From Luscinia megarhynchos (Eukaryota > Chordata > Aves > Passeriformes > Turdidae), in the NCBI GenBank assembly GCA_034336665.1, contig JAPFBE010000003.1:37236360-37300359 (forward strand): a stretch of 64,000 bases of DNA. The letters are read 5' to 3'. Each line of letters opens with the position of its first letter. Position 1 is the stretch's first letter. The notes beneath the pieces were generated by a model that ran no database searches, was not told where the DNA came from, and saw only the letters and a program-made list of their open reading frames with translations. Shown here piece by piece: positions 46,101 through 57,560 of this stretch. Both the position numbers and the translations under genes were made by a program.

Positions 46101-46224
46101 ACAGATTGTAAAATATTTTTTGTTAACAGCAAAGGCGAAAGTTCAGAGAAGATTAAATTCATGCCTATTGTCTCTTGTCCTCCCACTGCACATCAATTGA
46201 ATAGGTCTGATTCCTACCTCCTCA
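43151..46224. other. Intergenic, no gene
   Basis: A moderately GC-rich patch at 44.35-44.90 kb has several short open frames on the minus strand but no splice structure or known similarity. The rest is AT-rich with nothing recognised. Confidence 0.55.
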
Positions 46225-46530
46225 AGCTTCCTACAGATACTGGGGTAGCTGTATGGTGTTCCCAAAGCCATCTCTGCCCCAGGCTGGACAAGCCCCCTGT
46301 CCCAGGGACACTGCTCCTGCCCTGACCATCACTGAACTTGCTGCAGTTTATTGGTGCCTTTCCCGTGTTGGAGAGCAGTATCTAGGTGCAGCTAGATGTG
46401 CTGAGCAGAAGGGTGACTACCAATGCCTCCCTGATCTCCTGGCTGTGCTCCAGGGATGCAGCCCCATATGCCTTTGGCAGTCTCTGCTGCAAGGGGGTGC
46501 TTGTGGTTCCTGGTCAAGTAATTGGAATAA
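46225..46530 (-). mobile_element. Diverged CR1 LINE fragment
   Basis: The reverse complement resembles the CR1 region upstream of the tail: CATCTCTGCCCCAGGCTGGA, CGTGTTGGAGAGCAGTATCT, then CAGAAGGGTGAC and GGGATGCAGCCCC. It is old and much altered; open frames across it are not genes. Confidence 0.6.
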
Positions 46531-47020
46531 GAAACATAATAAGCATAGGAATAAGGTTCTCAGCTCTTTAGATTTTAGGAATTTCTGAGTTCTGCATGGA
46601 CCTGTGTGAAACACGTACAGGCACCTGGAGAAAGGGAAGTGGCAAAGTAAGAGTTTTCAGATAATACTTGATCCTTGAGGGAAATTAAGCAAGAGTGTAT
46701 CATACATAAATCCTTCAGGGGAATGAGGGCAAAGAAAGAGTGCATCATTTATAAAATGCAGCATTATACATATATGTATGAATATCTACTCAGAAGTGCC
46801 ATTTTGAAAATTCTGGATGCATTGATGAAAACACTAAATCAATGCCTGACAGAGGTCAAAAGCCTAAATATTAAATTGTTAGCAGAAGATACAGAGAAGG
46901 AGGCAGAATGTCATTATGCCATAGATGAATGGTTCATTACATACAGTTCTGCTTGCTTCATCTCAAAAAGAGAAGAACAAAATAAAATGCCCAGAGAGGA
47001 GAAATAAAGAAGACAGAAGT

Positions 47021-47056
47021 AGAAGAAGGTTCAGAGAAGAGCTACAAAGATGATCA
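47021..47056 (+). mobile_element. Short CR1 remnant
   Basis: A segment reading AAGGTTCAGAGAAGAGCTAC followed by AAAGATGATCAAG matches the CR1 motif normally written GGTCCAGAGAAGGGCTACAA. Only about 36 bp are recognisable. Confidence 0.4.
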
Positions 47057-47950
47057 AGTTCATGGATTTCTCAGTAAACTGAGATGCTAGAAGTAGTCAG
47101 GAAAAGAGAGAAAAGGAGGGCATAAAGTAAAAGTCTAAACCAATGAGTAGTGTGCTGAAATTAATAGGAGTGAGCTGTGCTCTATATCTCCCAGTACAAA
47201 ACCTGGCATGCAGCAAATAAAACTAGATGTGTATCTTTGCACACAAAATCAATTTTCATGGCATGTTGTGGCTATTAAATTTTAAGGGATCAGAGACCTC
47301 AGGGTTCTTAGTCAAGTAGCAGTTATTAATGCTTATAAACCACTGAGAGTACAAGGCCACAAAAATTTTGGAGGAGTTTATTGTACAGGCAAAACATCCT
47401 ATATGCTTGTCCTGTTCTTTGTAATTTCCTTGAGCATCCCCTTTTGTTTACTGCCAAGGACAAGGTACTGGGCTAAAGGGGACCTCCAGTGTGAGCCAGT
47501 GTGGCTACTGTTATTTCACCATTTAAAAAAATAAATTATAATATGAAGGAATGAAGAGGGTCTTCTGTAAAGACTGCTTCATGAAAAGTTTATTTCTTAA
47601 CTGACTATTGAAGTCCCTATAAAAGGGCATTATAAGGAAAAAAATAACTGTAACAGAATTGTACAATAAAAATCCATATTTAAAATAGTATCTAATATAG
47701 TGTCATAAGGACAAGTAATTACTAAATTAATGGAAATCGTATTTCTTAATAATTTTCAAAATCCTAAATGTGGATCAACTACTGGCTGCCTTACAATTAA
47801 GATTATGTATTAGATTATGTACTAGAACATGGCTTCCAAGATGGTTTGCAAAAACCCTTATGTAATTCCACTGGTTATCCACCAAATAAAGAGGGGTTTG
47901 GTCTATCAGTTGGAAATTACTCTTTGATCCAGTTCTTCCCTTTTAGGGTT

Positions 47951-48150
47951 TATATATTATTATTATATTATTATATTATATATTATACATTATATATTAT
48001 ATATTATATATTATATATTATATATTATATATTATATATTATATATTATATATTGTATATTATATATTATATATATATTATATATATATATATTATATAT
48101 TATATACTATTCTTAATATATTATATATTATATACTATTCTTAACATATT
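47951..48150. repeat. AT-rich TATATTA-type tandem array
   Basis: Almost pure A/T, built of TATATTA units with TATA runs. Near its right end a block of about 26 bp (TATTATATACTATTCTTAAY) occurs twice in tandem. The last copy contains the inverted repeat ATTCTTAA-CATA-TTAAGAAT's arms around a short loop. A 165-residue open frame across it is repeat-derived and not a gene. Confidence 0.9.
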
Positions 48151-48545
48151 AAGAATTTATTTATTTTTTAGAAGGTTCAATTTGTCCTTTAAAAAGAAGT
48201 ATTCTGTATGTTCACACTATTTTTGTTTCTTTGTACTAATTGTTTTGCAGTATTATCTAATCTTTGCCTCTGCATGCCCTCACATTTCAGAACCCTTATT
48301 GTCTGCTGCCTTAAGGGAGTCACTCCTTTTCAGATTTTCGTGAGATGTTATCGTTATTGGGGTTTTTGTTTCATAATTTATCTTGTATTTTTAGTTTTTC
48401 CAGATTAAATATAAACCAAATATCAAGACCTATGTTATTTTATCAACAAAGAAACATTTTTTTTCTCATGAGAAACACTCATGTTTGCCACGGCTTTTGA
48501 TTTAAGATATATTTTTGTTGTTCAGGCCTGTTATAAAATTATGTT

Positions 48546-48630
48546 AGAATAGAATAGAATAGAATAGAATAGAATAGAATAGAATAGAATAGAATAGAAT
48601 AGAATAGAATAGAATAGAATAGAATAGAAT
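48546..48630. repeat. (AGAAT)17 microsatellite
   Basis: Seventeen uninterrupted copies of AGAAT end directly on the CR1 tail at 48631. The unit is one base change away from the CR1 terminal repeat, so the array probably grew out of the CR1 3' end. Confidence 0.95.
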
Positions 48631-48860
48631 CATAGAGTCATTAAAGCTGGAAAAGACCTCCAAGATCCCAAGGTCCAATCTTGGACTGAACACCACTTTG
48701 TCAACTAAACCATAGCACAAAGTGCCACCTCCAGTTGTTCCTTGAATACTTTCAAGAATGGTGCCTCCACCACTTTCCTGGATAGTACATTTTAATGCCT
48801 GACAAGCCTTTCAGTGAAGAAATTCTTTCTGATGTCCAAACTGAAAGATTTTTGTTGTCA
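48631..48860 (-). mobile_element. CR1 LINE 3' end
   Basis: This is an inverted CR1 tail: TCATTAAAGCTGGAAAAGAC, CAAGGTCCAATC, AGTGCCACCTCCAGTTGTTC, TGAAGAAATTCTTTCTGATG. The terminal ATTCTATGAT-type repeat at its edge passes directly into an (AGAAT)n microsatellite. Confidence 0.85.
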
Positions 48861-50972
48861 CTTATGTAATTTGGTATGAAATGAAGTACAACTGGAGATT
48901 TGTCACATTAGTACTGCAGATATAAATTACTGTAACAGATTGTGACAGGCTAATGTTAATGACAGGTTAGTAATTGTTGGCATAACAGGTTAGTTAATGA
49001 AAACAGAGGGGAAATATAAAACAAATGTAGATCTCATTTTTCTCACTGTTTGGGAGATGAACATTCTCAGTGCCAGTTTCACTACTGCTTTAATACAAGT
49101 TTCAAACCTTATTGGCAGTCCCTGGGCTTCAAACAGCAAAATGTTGGTTTGACATGTTTGTAAGCCTGTAGTCTGACATCTTGCAGGGAAGGTTACCTTT
49201 CATCTTCCTTTGGGTAGCTTAAAGCTCCAAGTGTCTCATTGAGGATCTTCCAACCTTGTGTGCTGTGAAGTCTGCTCAGTCAGCATTTTGGGATTTTTTC
49301 CTTTCCTGCCACCAAGAGCAATGGCTAAAATCTCAGCACTACCCACAGTTTTTCGCAGTCCTGTGACTAAACTCTTTGAAGTCCTACTGTAAATGATCCA
49401 CCTTCCCATCTGTGAACAGTATTAAAAGGCCCAAATAAATTGTTTAGATATAGAAAAATGCCCTACCCATGACAATTTTTGAAATATTCAGAGTAATTAA
49501 TCTCTTCCTTTGAAGACTATGGGAAAAATTATCACCATCACCTATTAGCAACTCTTCTTCTACTCCCTACCACCACTCTCCAAAAATCTCACAGGATTTC
49601 ACAAGATGTCAACTAATTAGATATTGCCATGTGTGTGAACCAGCCTCTAATCCGTCTCCTTCCTTCTGGCTCATGGCATGTCATCTGCGCTCTAATTTGA
49701 CTAACTGATAGTGTTCTGCCTGATTATATGGCATTAAGGAAAAGGATTAAGGGAAAGAGGACAGTGAGAGAATTAAAGCTGAGACATCTCTTGAAATATG
49801 CCTGGAGGAGTTGTGGGAACAGTGAAAGCCCATTGAGTGAAATTATATATTCCAGGTGATAACCAGGAGTGATAAAGACATTTTTTAAAGGCAAAAATGA
49901 GAGTTAAAATCACCCATTTTGGAGAAATGGGATTTGGGGTGCTCCTATGTGGACTGGATGAGGCTCTGTCAAAGCAATTCTAAAACATGGATGCACTTTG
50001 CCTTGAGCAATGTGAGGAAGCATTTCTCTGCAATTAGTTTTTTAAATGAATGCACTGAATTGCTGTGGTTAAATTGCCTTGGATTTCAGTTAGGCATTAA
50101 AGCCACTGGGCTAGAAGCCAGTCACTATCCACACTCCCAACTTAGTTTTCACAGGATGGGGTGAACAGATTTAAAGCCACCATTGCTGACTGAGAGGTCT
50201 TGCTTCCTTTTCAGTCTGCCTTGTTCCCTTCTCCAGCATGTGTGCAACTCCTGCTGAGTTTTTGGAAACAAATTTGTTTTGCTACAGCAGCATAAAGCAA
50301 ACAGGATTCTTCTTTTGTTTGTTTGCTTGTTGGTTTGCTTGGGCTTTGTTCTGTTATATTATGGGAAGGGAGCAGGACAGAGCAGCAAATCACCAACCTT
50401 TTTGGTGGTGAGAAGCCATTAATGAGGTCTGTGAGGGGGGATAAACCCTTGAAGTCCAGCTAGACATAGTTGTTGCTGAGTCTGCTTAAAAGGAAGGTGC
50501 TGACTGGGAGCACTAAAAGCTATAAATCCTGACCCCTCATGAAGAGAGAAAAGAGACTTTCCGTCATGTGGGTACACTGATGGCATTTCCCAGAATTATG
50601 TAAAAAACCCTTGCCTTTGTTGTGCCAAAGTTCATTGAAAACCTTGTTTTAAACTTGTCAATAGAACTCTGAGGTTATACTGGTCAAAAAAATTAGGTTA
50701 ACACTTAAGTCCCTCATCCAAGCCTGTCTGGCAGCTGCAACAACCCAACGTGGCTTAGTCACTCAGGGTTTTAAAGTAGCTTTGGGACTTGTTTAAGGGG
50801 AAAGCCCAGGCCCCTGCAGCCCCTCAGCGTGGGCTTTGCCTTTCCTGCAGCATTAAAGGTGTGGCTTGGTGGGCTCAGCTGGGTTTGCTGGTCTACACTA
50901 GAGGACAGGGTCACAGGGACACAGAGCAGACTGGTCCACCCAGGCATTCCTGGGGAATAGCCCATGTGGCAC
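48861..50972. other. Intergenic, nothing recognised
   Basis: Unique-looking AT-rich DNA between a CR1 end and an LTR. No gene, RNA or repeat was identified. Confidence 0.55.
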
Positions 50973-51532
50973 TGTGGGCTGGTTTGGGCTGGGATAGTGT
51001 CCTTCACAGAATCCGGTATGGGCTGGTTTTGATTTGTCCTGGAATCAGTTCTGATAACTCAGGGATGTTTCAGCTATTGCTGAGCGGTGCTTGCACAGAG
51101 TCAAGGCCTTTTCTGCCTCTCACCCCACCAGGGCATAGGTTGGGGGTGCACAAGGAGCTGGGATGGGACACAGCCAGGACAGCTGACCCCAACTCACCAC
51201 ATGGATAGCCCATACCATAGGGCATTGTGCCCAGGATATAAAACTGGGGCAAGAAGGAAAGGGGGGAGTTTGGGGTGATGGTGTTTGTCTTTCCAAATCA
51301 CACTGCACGTAATGGAGCCAATCTTTCCCGGGCATGGCTGAACACCTGCCTGCCCATGCAATGGACAATGAATGGATTTCTTGTTTCATTTTGCTTCTGC
51401 AGATGACTTTTCTTTTACCTGTATTAAACTATTTCTCACTTCTACTCTTCTGATTGTCTCCTCCTTCCCTCTGTGGGAGAGTGAGCAGCAGTTGCATGGG
51501 GCTGAGACGCTGGCTGAGGTTAAACCATGACA
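50973..51532 (+). mobile_element. Solo LTR, avian family B, copy 3
   Basis: It runs from TGTGGGCTGGTTTGGGCTGG to GGTTAAACCATGACA, with ACAGAGTCAAGGCCTTTTCT and a GGATATAAAACTGGGG TATA region near 51234. It is the best preserved copy of the family in the window. No internal genes and no clear target duplication are seen. Boundaries are set by comparison with copy 2. Confidence 0.75.
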
Positions 51533-54500
51533 ACAGACTGGAATGAAATGTGGGCCAAGGTTCACTGTAGATAGCTTGGACTAAATCAAAGAGGAGACAG
51601 CAAAGCAGCAATCTGCTTTGCCAGCAGTGGAAGGGAGCGACTGCTTGTCATAGCTCTTTATGTTCACAAGGAAATGGTGAAGACCAGCTGTTTATCACCC
51701 TAAGCCTTTCCCTGGACATTTACAGACCTTTAGCTAAACATGCCTTGTAAGCACCAACAGCACTTGCTCAACTTCTTCCTCTCCCGCCCTCATCAGCCAC
51801 AGCAGTGATCCCTGAGTCCAGCAAGGTCTGCCTCATCTTCTGGTTCAGGCACTTACAGATCAATGTTGTGCCTGTGTTTCTGGACCTCACTAAACTGCTA
51901 CTAACTCAGAGCTGACCTGGGCTCAGGTCTGTGACAGATGAGAAAAGCCAAGTTTCATGTTTTGTAAAAGGTACGTATAGAACAGCTTTGAATGATTAAA
52001 CTGTTACATGCTATTTATTAGTGGGTTAATCTAGGAGACATGGCAAGGACAGATGAATAAAACTAAAGTTTTAGCTGCAGTTTTCATTACCTACTTAGAG
52101 AGGGATGTTCTTCTTTAACCAAGCATGGTTGCATAGCCAAATTTACATCTATTCATTACGGACACTGAACTCATTACAGACCCCTGCTCTTCAGAAGGTG
52201 TGAACCTGAGCTGCAGGGAATGTGGTGTATGCCATCTCTGAACTGCAATTAGGGGAATTCATGTGTATTATAGTGTGCTTCTGCTGAAGCCACAAGCAAA
52301 ATAAATGACTGAATGTCTCTTTATGTCAGTGGAGACCAAATTAGCTAACACATTAACAATAAATACCTTGCTAAATTAAATCTTATTTTCTTCAAATAGC
52401 CACAAGGAGTGTGAACATTCAGCAGCAAGCTGATTGCATAAAAACAAAGATATCTTAGACAAACGCCAAAAATTATAAACAAGATATCATTTAAAAATCC
52501 TGATACACAGATAAGAGTGTATGAATGTGATTCAGACTTTACAAAAGCATTCTCTTTTCTATTTGAAGGAAATCAAAGGCACATCTCAAAGCAAAATGAT
52601 GCTTCAAGTCAAAATTATTATACTAATAAAATAGGATTTTATAATGAAAGATTGTATCTTTCTATGTAATACCTGCTTTCCTCTCAATGAAATACAACCT
52701 ACTGCTCACAATATTACATTGCCCATGGCTATTTTCTCCCCTATGGATATACACATACATGTATGCATGCTTTCCTGTCTAACATGGAGGTACTCTCATC
52801 CAGTGCTTTCACACTTCCTCAAGGGCTTCTTCAACTAATGGAACATGCTGACATGAAATATTCAACACCTTACAGAGGTTATGCAATCCTTTTTAAAAAA
52901 ATCTGTAATTAAACTACTCTGGTTTACATGTATTAAAAAATTCATAAACACTTCACTCAGTTAAATTTACTAGTACAATGGAGTCACTGCCTGCAAACAC
53001 CGTATAACTTTCTAAAGGTGGCAGGGAGCTTTTTTTTTTTCTTTCCTCCAGAATAACATGAAGAGACTGATGTGAAAGTTTTCATCATTTTGAATGGTTT
53101 TTTTCTTATTACAGAAGCAACAGTGTGTAGAGCAAGTTGTCTGTAAACAGTAATCCATCTGATTTACTGGATGCCTTATCCCCTCATCTGCTTTCCCCCA
53201 TATGTCCTAGCTCTCACTCCCAGTCCTTGATGCTCATTTGCCAGAGGCAACACTACTGTAGCTCTCTGCCTGAAGGCTGGCTCCCAAGCTATAACCAAAC
53301 CAGGTGTATTGCAGCTGAATTTTGCCAGACATTTTTTGAGTAGGAACATTAATACAAGCCCCTTTCCAGAAGAACCAATTTTTTGCCAGATTTTGCTAAA
53401 AATGCCCATTGGGTTCAATGGTTTTCAGTGTGTGTGTGACACACCTGGATGCACAAGCAGGTAGGCAGAAAAACTGTACACTTTTTTATGCCTTCAGAAA
53501 GACAGCCTAGGAAAGAGAAGAGAGATAAAATCCCGTTCAGGCCAAACTACAGCTATTAATTAAAAGTGTATGGGAATAGAGATCCCACTGTGGAGGATCA
53601 CTCTATTGTGGACAGATAATTCTGTACTTGTACAAATGCTTTTCTTGTTCTAGTTACTGCTAGAAATAGGATACAGGCTAGCTGATTCTGTGGAATGATC
53701 AAAAAGGACAAATATTTCTATCTTTTATACAACATAAAGATATTTTAAAAAAAAAGGAAAAAGGAAATAGCAAATAGTTCTCTGAGCAGCAGTACTGTTG
53801 GGCTATGGTTGGCCTGGTGTCTGATATATTTAAGACTTCACCTACTCTGTCATAATGAATTAAGATTGACTGCTAGCTTCAAAAAATATTTGACAGTGAA
53901 CAAACAGAGAGGTGAACACAGAGGTGGATAGGCAAGACAAAAATACCTCTCCTCTCCAATCTATACCTAATCAAAGTTTAATTAAAGTTTCTCATGAAAG
54001 TCACCTGGATGAGAATCCTGATTTATGCTCCCATGATTTAATCATATCATCATCTGACTTTCTGACTGAGATATTTAACTATTATTCTAAGTGTAGAGTG
54101 ATCCCACTAAGTTTCTTGCCTAAGCATCAAAAGTCCTCGGGTGCTGGTTTTCCAAGCTAAGAGTAATATTTTAGAAATAAGTATGCCATGGATTTTTTTC
54201 CTCCCCTATGATGATTTTCCCCCCATTACTAAGTTACTTGAATGAATATGTTCTGTTCATAAAGAGTGACGACACAAAACAATTCATAAGTCAGAGACAA
54301 ATCCTGAATTTGATTACCAGAAGCTGCCTCACTTTTCTTCTTCTTTCAGCTTTCCCTCTTTAGCTACATTTTAAAATCAGAATAATTTTTATTTAAGGTC
54401 CTTAGTGACTTTGTACTGAGTGAGAGTGATTGAGAGGTTGTTCTGTGGGAGGGTGAGAGAGGGAAGAAGCTCATGCAGGGCTGTTCCTCGACCTCAATAA

Positions 54501-57090
54501 AAAGGGCCTGACAACAAAAGTATCAATAATATAATTGCTTTAATAAGATAGACTAGAAAGAAATACATGTAGTGAGTAGAGGTTATGTTCTTTCAGATGT
54601 GGAGCACAGGTGTTCATTCAGCATCAGAGCTAAGACTGAATGGAATTTCCTTGTCCCCCTATGCAGAGATGATCATGTCTGTGGAGGGGAGGTCTCCCTT
54701 CTCAGCCATTTGAGAAATTGTATAATACAACAATGGTACTGTATACAAGACAACTACTGTATTCCTTCAGGATGCTCACACATGAACTTCTTGCTACCTT
54801 TTTTTTTAGATGAAGTCAAGGCCAGGCAGGTGCTGCCATCAGCAGAGTCAGGAGCTGCCTGTAAGCTCCCACAGTGCCATGATCAGGATCAATGCACACC
54901 ACCCCTTCATCCATGTAGAATTTACCTTCTCAAAGCTATATTATAAGTTGCATGTTGTATTAATAGCATGGGGGCTTCTCAAGCCCTAAGTCTGAGCCCT
55001 AACAGAGCAGATGAGACTTATCCAAGATCACTGACTCCTTGAATGCAAAATCTTCAGCTAAGCCCCCTGTACAGATGTGTGTCTTTTAAGGTTTTCCTCT
55101 GCACCTTCCATTTAAAAATAAATTGGTACATATGAAGTGTGCATGAATCATTTAAAAATGTCACCAGGGAGTTACATTAAAGGGTAATGTAATACTCTGT
55201 AGAAATTAGAAATAAATCCCCTAGCACAGAAAACTGCTGTACTGCAGAACAGCAATTACAAGCAAACAAAGGAAAACAATAAGATTCTTGAATATTCTGG
55301 CTGTATCTCCAAACCTAATTAGTTCAGCCTTGAACAACATCAAAGAGTGCTTCATTAATGAACCTCTGAATCATCTGTACTCATCTGTGACTGATAACCA
55401 TGACTCAGTTCTACCAGTGACGAGGATGAAGTGGTTTGGTAATAAAGACATTAAATTGCCCACTATCTCCAAGTTCTGCCATGAACTCTTGCACGGGCAG
55501 GCTGTCATCCCTGCATCTCAGTTCATCAGTGAAAGGCAGGACTCCTCAACACTGTGACATTTACATCTCTCATGGAATGGATCCTGCATTGCAATGAGCC
55601 TTGAGCCCAGCAGAGTCCCCTAGGTAGTCCTGGAGCACTTAATGCAGAGAAAGCTTTCACAGATGGGGGTCCTCAAATACAGAACGACCTAATGTTCCAG
55701 ATATCTCACAAGAAAGAGGTTTTGGAAACATCTAAGTTGTAGCAGTTGGAAAAAACAGGAGTATGGTTTTTAAGGAAATTATATTTAGGAGTTTGTAAGA
55801 GAACAATGAATAAAGGGGAAGAAATAGTGAACAGAGATAAGTTTAAATGAAGAGAGAAAAAACTGGGGTAACTCGGGGAAAGAAAATAAAGTTGCTATCA
55901 GATTATGTGGAGGGAGATTAATGAGAAAAGTGAATAGAGTTGTTCTGATAGGGAAACCAGAGAAAGCTGTTTAATGAATAGAGGAAAAAACTGCCTCAGA
56001 TAGTTAATTAAAGCAGCACTGCTCCTGTAAGATACTAGGTAAAACTAATAACCACAGAGGCCATTGTATTCAGAATTACCCTGATGACAAAAGTACATTT
56101 TAGCTGCTTCTTTTCTTTCAGAGACACATCAATAATGCAAACTTTAATTACAATCAACGACAGAACCTATGTATTAGAGCAGTGCCACTTTGGTGATGTA
56201 TAGAGATGTCCCACAATTTGTCATTTTACAGAGTACAGTACAGGGACAAGCCTAACTTACCTTTGTAGAGCTGTCAGTGCCATTATCTAAAGGATAACTT
56301 GAATGTATGCATTAAAAAGTGTATTCTATTGAATATTAGGAAGTCCCTAACATAAATACTGGGATAAATTCTGGCCTCCTCATTGTAACTAAGATATCCT
56401 GTTAGATGTAGCTGAAATACAAAGAGTGACAACAAAACAGAGAAAAAGAGATGATGCTTCTATGACAAAAAAATTTTCAAAATCAAAGATCTGCTAACCC
56501 AAATATTAGTAAAAATAATGAAAATATAACACTTCAGGAAAAAGTTATTATAGTTTCAGGAATTAAGATACTCTAAGCAGGTTTATCTGATTTTTCTAAT
56601 GCTCTTGTAAGTCCATCACAAAAACAAAGCTGAAACTGTTTTAACATCATGTATTTTCAAGTGACATCAAAAATTCTGAACAGGTTTTGTTGCATATTGG
56701 TGTATACCCCTTACAGTGCTCTACTGCTAACATACTTTTCACAATAAAAGAATGGTAGAATTGCCTGCCTGAGAAGCTGTCAGGCAAAACTCTGTTTACT
56801 CTAGCATGTCATAAAACCCAAGTATAACAAACTTTTCTGTCAATTTTAGATTTTGAATATAGCTGGATCTGACATCAGCTCCCTATATAACAAATTTTAA
56901 CTGTCAGTTTAGATATTTTAAAATTTACTTGTTGCGAAACTAAATTGAGATAGCAATTTTGGCTTTTCACTTCTTTTAAGTATGAAGTCTAAGGTTAAAA
57001 TTTCTTCAACCACAAGTACTCTAACTGGACAGCAGTAACTGATTGGTGTTTGACACCTGAAACAATCCTGTGTGGCAGGAATGGAAGTAA
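51533..57090. other. Intergenic, nothing recognised
   Basis: Long AT-rich stretch without recognisable exons or repeats. An open frame of 124 codons at 54572-54946 on the plus strand resembles no family I know and has no splice or polyadenylation context that supports it. Confidence 0.55.
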
Positions 57091-57560
57091 TTTTCTTTTC
57101 TTTTCTTTTCTTTTCTTTTCTTTTCTTTTCTTTTCTTTTCTTTTCTTTTCTTTTCTTTTCTTTTCTTTTCTTTTCTTTTCTTTTCTTTTTTCCCTTCCCT
57201 TCCCTTCCCTTCCCTTCCCTTCCCTTCCCTTCCCTTCCCTTCCCTTCCCTTCCCTTCCCTTCCCTTCCCTTCCCTTCCCTTCCCTTCCCTTCCCTTCCCT
57301 TCCCTTCCCTTCCCTTCCCTTCCCTTCCCTTCCCTTCCCTTCCCTTCCCTTCCCTTCCCTTCCCTTCCCTTCCCTTCCCTTCCCTTCCCTTCCCTTCCCT
57401 TCCCTTCCCTTCCCTTCCCTTCCCTTCCCTTCCCTTCCCTTCCCTTCCCTTCCCTTCCCTTCCCTTCCCTTCCCTTCCCTTCCCTTCCCTTCCCTTCCCT
57501 TCCCTTCCCTTCCCTTCCCTTCCCTTCCCTTCCCTTCCCTTCCCTTCCCTTCCCTTCCCT
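57091..57560. repeat. Composite pentanucleotide array: (TTTTC)19 then (TCCCT)74
   Basis: Bases 57091-57185 are 19 perfect TTTTC units, 57186-57190 are five T, and 57191-57560 are 74 perfect TCCCT units. On the minus strand this is (AGGGA)74 followed by (GAAAA)19, the same motif classes as AAGGG and AAAAG. One strand is pure purine for about 470 bases, so triplex or G-quadruplex structures are possible. Three long open frames across it are only the translated repeat. Confidence 0.98.

Noticed and set aside
47846..48343. 165-codon plus-strand open frame
   Set aside because: It is built from the TATATTA array (YIIYY-type repeats) and has no protein-like segment.
54572..54946. 124-codon plus-strand open frame
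   Set aside because: No family resemblance, no splice or poly(A) context, and a length reachable by chance in a 64 kb window.
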